DNA of 45,979 bases from JAAYJM01 sp964498585. Its GTDB lineage: Bacteria > Bacteroidota > Ignavibacteria > Kapaibacteriales > UBA2268. The notes below the pieces were generated by a model. The model did not search any database. It was not told the origin of the DNA and saw only the letters and a program-made list of their open reading frames with translations. The stretch covers positions 1 through 45,979 of the forward strand of contig CAZCHH010000028.1 of the NCBI GenBank assembly GCA_964498585.1. The letters are read 5' to 3'. Position numbers and translations under genes: made by a program. Below, in pieces: positions 43,159 through 45,979 of this stretch (positions are counted from its first letter, which is position 1; each line of letters starts with the position of its first letter).

Positions 43159-43974
43159 ATGGAATACAATACTTCAAATATTTTTTTTGCATTGGCGCTT
43201 ACGGCATTTGCCGGTCTTTCAACAGGTATTGGTAGCGTAATGGCATTTTTTGCAAAAAAAACTAGTAAAAGATTTTTATCTGCTTCGTTAGGTTTTTCTG
43301 CGGGTGTGATGATTTACGTTTCTTTTGTTGAGATTATGGCAAAAAGCAAAGAATCTTTAATATTTGCATACCAAGATGAATTTTATGCTTCATCTATAAC
43401 TTTAATATCCTTCCTTTCTGGTATATTTTTTATTCTGATAATTGATAAATTAATACCTAGATATGAGAATCCCCACGAGCCAAAAACGATTGAAGAGATG
43501 AATAAATACAATGGAGGAGAACGCAAACTTTTCCGTATGGGAATTTTTGTTGCATTGGCTATTGCTATTCATAATTTTCCAGAGGGATTAGCTACTTTTA
43601 CTGCTGCAATGCAGGAGCCGGCGATAGGTATTTCTATTGCTTTAGCCATTGCTATCCACAATATCCCTGAAGGAATTGCGGTTTCTGTTCCAGTTTATTA
43701 TGCAACGGGAAGCAAGAAAAAAGCATTTTGGCTTTCATTCTCTTCCGGACTTGCAGAACCAATCGGTGGAATTGTAGGATTCTTATTACTATTACCATTT
43801 ATTAATGAAACTACACTGGGTATCGTATTTGGCTTTGTTGCCGGTATTATGGTATTTATTTCATTAGATGAATTACTTCCTTCGGCCCGTGAATATGATT
43901 CCGGGCACTATGCTATATACGGAATGATTGCCGGAATGGTAGTTATGGGAGCTAGTCTTTTAATGTTTATTTAA
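43159..43974 (+). CDS. zupT: ZIP-family zinc transporter ZupT
   Basis: ZupT is an inner-membrane importer of Zn2+ and other divalent metals. The 271-residue product has eight predicted helices. The binuclear metal site is seen in two repeats, HNFPEGLATF and HNIPEGIAVSVP, typical of ZupT. A cytoplasmic loop with HEPKTIEEMNKYNGGERK lies before helix IV. The gene begins 16 bases after the alcohol dehydrogenase, whose catalytic metal may connect the two, though that is inference. A MITE-like element starts two bases after the stop codon. Confidence 0.93.
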   Translation: MEYNTSNIFFALALTAFAGLSTGIGSVMAFFAKKTSKRFLSASLGFSAGVMIYVSFVEIMAKSKESLIFAYQDEFYASSITLISFLSGIFFILIIDKLIPRYENPHEPKTIEEMNKYNGGERKLFRMGIFVALAIAIHNFPEGLATFTAAMQEPAIGISIALAIAIHNIPEGIAVSVPVYYATGSKKKAFWLSFSSGLAEPIGGIVGFLLLLPFINETTLGIVFGFVAGIMVFISLDELLPSAREYDSGHYAIYGMIAGMVVMGASLLMFI

Positions 43975-43975
43975 T

Positions 43976-44218
43976 ATCAAACCGCTAACTAATAGTGCAA
44001 AATCAAAATGTCATTCTGAGCGCAGCGAAGAATCCAGAAAAAAACTTTAATCCAGAATCCTCTGGATTCTTCACAACGCTTCAGAATGACCGACAAAAGC
44101 AAAGATGTCATTGGCAACGAAGTGAGGAATCTCAAGTGTAGATGAAACAATAACTTGTGAGATTCCTCGCTACGCTCGGAATTACATAATATATTGCTTT
44201 TATTGTAAGCGGTTTGGT
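43976..44218. mobile_element. MITE-like element with ACCAAACCGCT ends, copy 2
   Basis: Ends ATCAAACCGCT (43976-43986) and AGCGGTTTGGT (44208-44218) enclose a core of GAGCGCAGCGAAGAATCC-type inverted pairs. The left end region resembles the right end of copy 1 (7577-7724) and vice versa, so it lies in the opposite orientation. The remaining 44219-44424 gap has a solo AAGATGGAATCTGACATCCG end and an ATAAAGCAATTGCTTTA palindrome, with no gene. Confidence 0.7.
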
Positions 44219-44424
44219 CTAAAATTGATATAGCTAAAATCGAGTAGAGACTGAACAACAATAAGATGGAATCTGACATCCGTCAGTATGACGTTGTAAT
44301 ATTATATCATCTCTTTTTAAATAAAGCAATTGCTTTAATTTAGGATTTGGAATGACACAAGAAAGTATTTCATTTAAAGAATTACTACATTTATGTATCA
44401 GTGAATGACATATTTGAACTCCCT

Positions 44425-45615
44425 TTAAAATGATGTTACAATACCCAAAATTACTTTACTGTAATCCTTTTCTTCGGTGCTAGTAAAGGTATATTCTCCA
44501 ACGAGACGTATATTCCTTCGCAGTAAATACCCAATATGGAATGTGCCAGATTTTTGATTTAGCTCCTTCAAATCAGAATCAATATAATTAAAGAGTAAAG
44601 TTCCATAAACTTTACTATTGTCGCCATTTGGAGTAATGATAAGTTCTGCAAAACCGCCATTGGTTTCAATTTTTCCTGTTGGTGTTATATCAGTATTGCG
44701 TAATAAAAGCTTATCATCGCTTCTATAGACATATTGACAGTTCAACTCCACAAAATCATTGTAAGCAAGCGTAATATCAGGACCGGCAAATAAGTATTCT
44801 GCGGTAGTTGAAATTGTATTAGAAGCTAAGTCTTCTTTCCCGAAGTAACCAAAAGCTCCGATTCTTAAGAAATCTGTTATTTCCTGAGATACTCTTCCAA
44901 AAAAGCTTTTATGCTTATCTTTGTCAAAAATTCTAAATTCATCTGGTTCGCCAATACCATTTCCATTCAATACTTCAAAAATTATGTCGGTTCCAGTATC
45001 TAAACCAAGTGTCAGCATTAGTCCTCTATCGTAAGTAAGATTAGAATTGGACAAGCCAACTTTCAGTTTGTAGATATTGTAATCATCAAGAGAAAGTCGA
45101 AGCTCACGCTTGAACAGAGGGTCTGAAATTTGGAACTGACCTACGTATAAATCCAAATCAATTCCCAAAAGATTATTAAACATAATGTAAGCGTCTTCGA
45201 TACCAGCTACCTCGCCTCTTTCGCTAAAAAAGAAATAGAAATAATATGCAATGTCTTTAGCAAGCGAGCCACCGGAAAGGAATTTGAGCAAATATGGAGT
45301 GCCAAAATCGGCTTTTTCCTTATTTGAATAATTATAGCTACCGTATAAATCCATACGCACTGCGACAGGAAAATCTCTTATTAGTGATAGTTCTTCGTCT
45401 CCGGTTTCAGCGAAATATCGCGGACTTTCCTTGTCTGTCAAAGCAAAACCATTGCCTGCAAAATCATCTCCATAAGCTTTTAAACGTGGGATTGGAGAGT
45501 GGCAGGTTTGACAGGATAGGTTGTATTTCCTTGCAAATGCTGGTATAGCTCTGCTTTCTTCTGTCGTCAGAACAATTAGCATTATTAATGCAAAAGTTGT
45601 AATTAAATGTTTCAT
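44425..45615 (-). CDS. Cyc2-like outer-membrane monoheme cytochrome-porin fusion
   Basis: This 396-residue exported protein carries one c-type haem site right after its signal peptide: AIPAFARKYNLSCQTCH with C35, C38 and H39. An AYGDDFAGNGFAL segment follows. This N-terminal pattern (PAFAR, CxxCH, FG/GNGY-like) is that of Cyc2 and related monoheme proteins. The remaining ~330 residues alternate polar and aromatic beta strands (FAELIITPNGDNSKVYGTLLFNY) and end in F, as outer-membrane barrels do (SKVILGIVTSF). The likely role is electron transfer across the outer membrane, though the substrate is not proven. Many relatives are uncharacterised. GGAGG precedes ATG 45615. Confidence 0.72.
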   Translation of the reverse strand: MKHLITTFALIMLIVLTTEESRAIPAFARKYNLSCQTCHSPIPRLKAYGDDFAGNGFALTDKESPRYFAETGDEELSLIRDFPVAVRMDLYGSYNYSNKEKADFGTPYLLKFLSGGSLAKDIAYYFYFFFSERGEVAGIEDAYIMFNNLLGIDLDLYVGQFQISDPLFKRELRLSLDDYNIYKLKVGLSNSNLTYDRGLMLTLGLDTGTDIIFEVLNGNGIGEPDEFRIFDKDKHKSFFGRVSQEITDFLRIGAFGYFGKEDLASNTISTTAEYLFAGPDITLAYNDFVELNCQYVYRSDDKLLLRNTDITPTGKIETNGGFAELIITPNGDNSKVYGTLLFNYIDSDLKELNQKSGTFHIGYLLRRNIRLVGEYTFTSTEEKDYSKVILGIVTSF

Positions 45616-45640
45616 TTTTCCTCCATACTTTTTTACATTA

Positions 45641-45671
45641 GCAATATATCATTAATTGATAAATAAATCAA
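45641..45671 (-). promoter_or_regulatory. Candidate FCB-type promoter for the Cyc2-like gene
   Basis: On the minus strand TTG at 45671-45669 and TATATTGC at 45648-45641 are separated by 20 bases. The -7 octamer deviates from TAnnTTTG near its 3' end, so confidence is moderate. Confidence 0.4.
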
Positions 45672-45842
45672 ATTTTATTTTTAAATTCATAAGAAATGTA
45701 ATTAACTTGTCGAAAGAGCGTTAGCATAAAATCACAAATTCTATTGAAAAAAAAATTTGTGAGATTCATCTCTGCGTTGCCAATGATATCTTTGCCTCTT
45801 CTGCCATTCTGAGTCTCCTGATAAAGCAAATGCTTTATTACA

Positions 45843-45979
45843 ATGGAGATGACATAACTAAATGTGTAATTCTGACGAATGTCAGAATTCATCTTATTAT
45901 TGTTCATCGCTATTCAATTTTAACTATTTCAATGAAGCATTTGGGCTTGCCCAAATGTATCGTGAGCAAGTTCACTTGC
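45843..45979. repeat. Diverged third copy of the 196-bp palindromic element, cut by the window end
   Basis: The sequence from AATGGAGATGACATAACT through the GCATTTGGGCTTGCCCAAATG palindrome and CGTGAGCAAGTTCACTTGC aligns with 9547-9690, with scattered substitutions. The right half lies outside the window. No gene is supported in 45616-45979. Confidence 0.85.

Noticed and set aside
43989..44279. Minus-strand frame of 96 codons between zupT and the Cyc2-like gene
   Set aside because: It runs through the MITE-like repeat at 43976-44218 and translates palindromic repeat sequence only.

Overview
The window is an AT-rich chromosomal segment from a Gram-negative bacterium of the Bacteroidota/Ignavibacteriota/Chlorobiota (FCB) lineage. 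Evidence: a type IX secretion C-terminal sorting domain (gene at 13090-14502), FN3 and OmpA/PD40 cell-surface proteins, lipoproteins, an ActC/ActD pair of alternative complex III type, and FCB-style promoters (TTG, 20-21 bases, TAnnTTTG). Species cannot be named from the sequence. No rRNA, tRNA or CRISPR array was recognised.

Layout. 1-969: non-coding, with a 21-bp minisatellite and hairpins. 970-10960: secreted FN3 protein, RsmB, OmpA-PD40 envelope protein, TrkA-type K+ regulator, ABC-auxiliary lipoprotein, guanylate kinase, DnaJ-like chaperone. 11166-13051: a DUF1016 nuclease pseudogene between ~330-bp direct repeats. 13090-22687: T9SS propeller protein, an unrecognised exported protein, nested MITEs, the rpsU operon, sugar-phosphate isomerase, SatP-type acetate transporter, and a Nudix/GT2/GT9 group. 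22884-31611: DinB protein, then a cytochrome c maturation cluster (ccmD, ccmE, ccmF, TlpA-like thioredoxin, all on the minus strand) split between ccmE and ccmF by two restriction-modification modules. 32067-37034: toxin-antitoxin pair, HAD phosphatase, an RsmB-like gene tail, TrkH and CysS. 37733-40360: ActD, ActC and a PHP phosphoesterase. 40477-41870: a complete IS4-family element. 42003-45615: Fe-alcohol dehydrogenase, ZIP transporter, and a Cyc2-like monoheme cytochrome-porin.

The most notable structure is the ccm cluster. One R-M pair (methylase plus PD-ExK endonuclease) sits between ccmE and ccmF. A second methylase with a decayed endonuclease then entered at the 5' end of the first methylase gene, leaving a 211-bp direct duplication on both sides. 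This looks like R-M insertion with long target duplication. The ccm products fit the haem protein Cyc2-like at 44425-45615, and CcmE is the Cys (CxxxY) variant.

Nearly every intergenic gap carries palindromic or MITE-like repeats. There are at least four families: elements with the IS4-type CTCACCTTACG ends, elements ending in ACCAAACCGCT, modular palindromes with GACGGATGTCAGAATCCATC ends and variable cores, and 8-bp TAACCCAA-like arrays.
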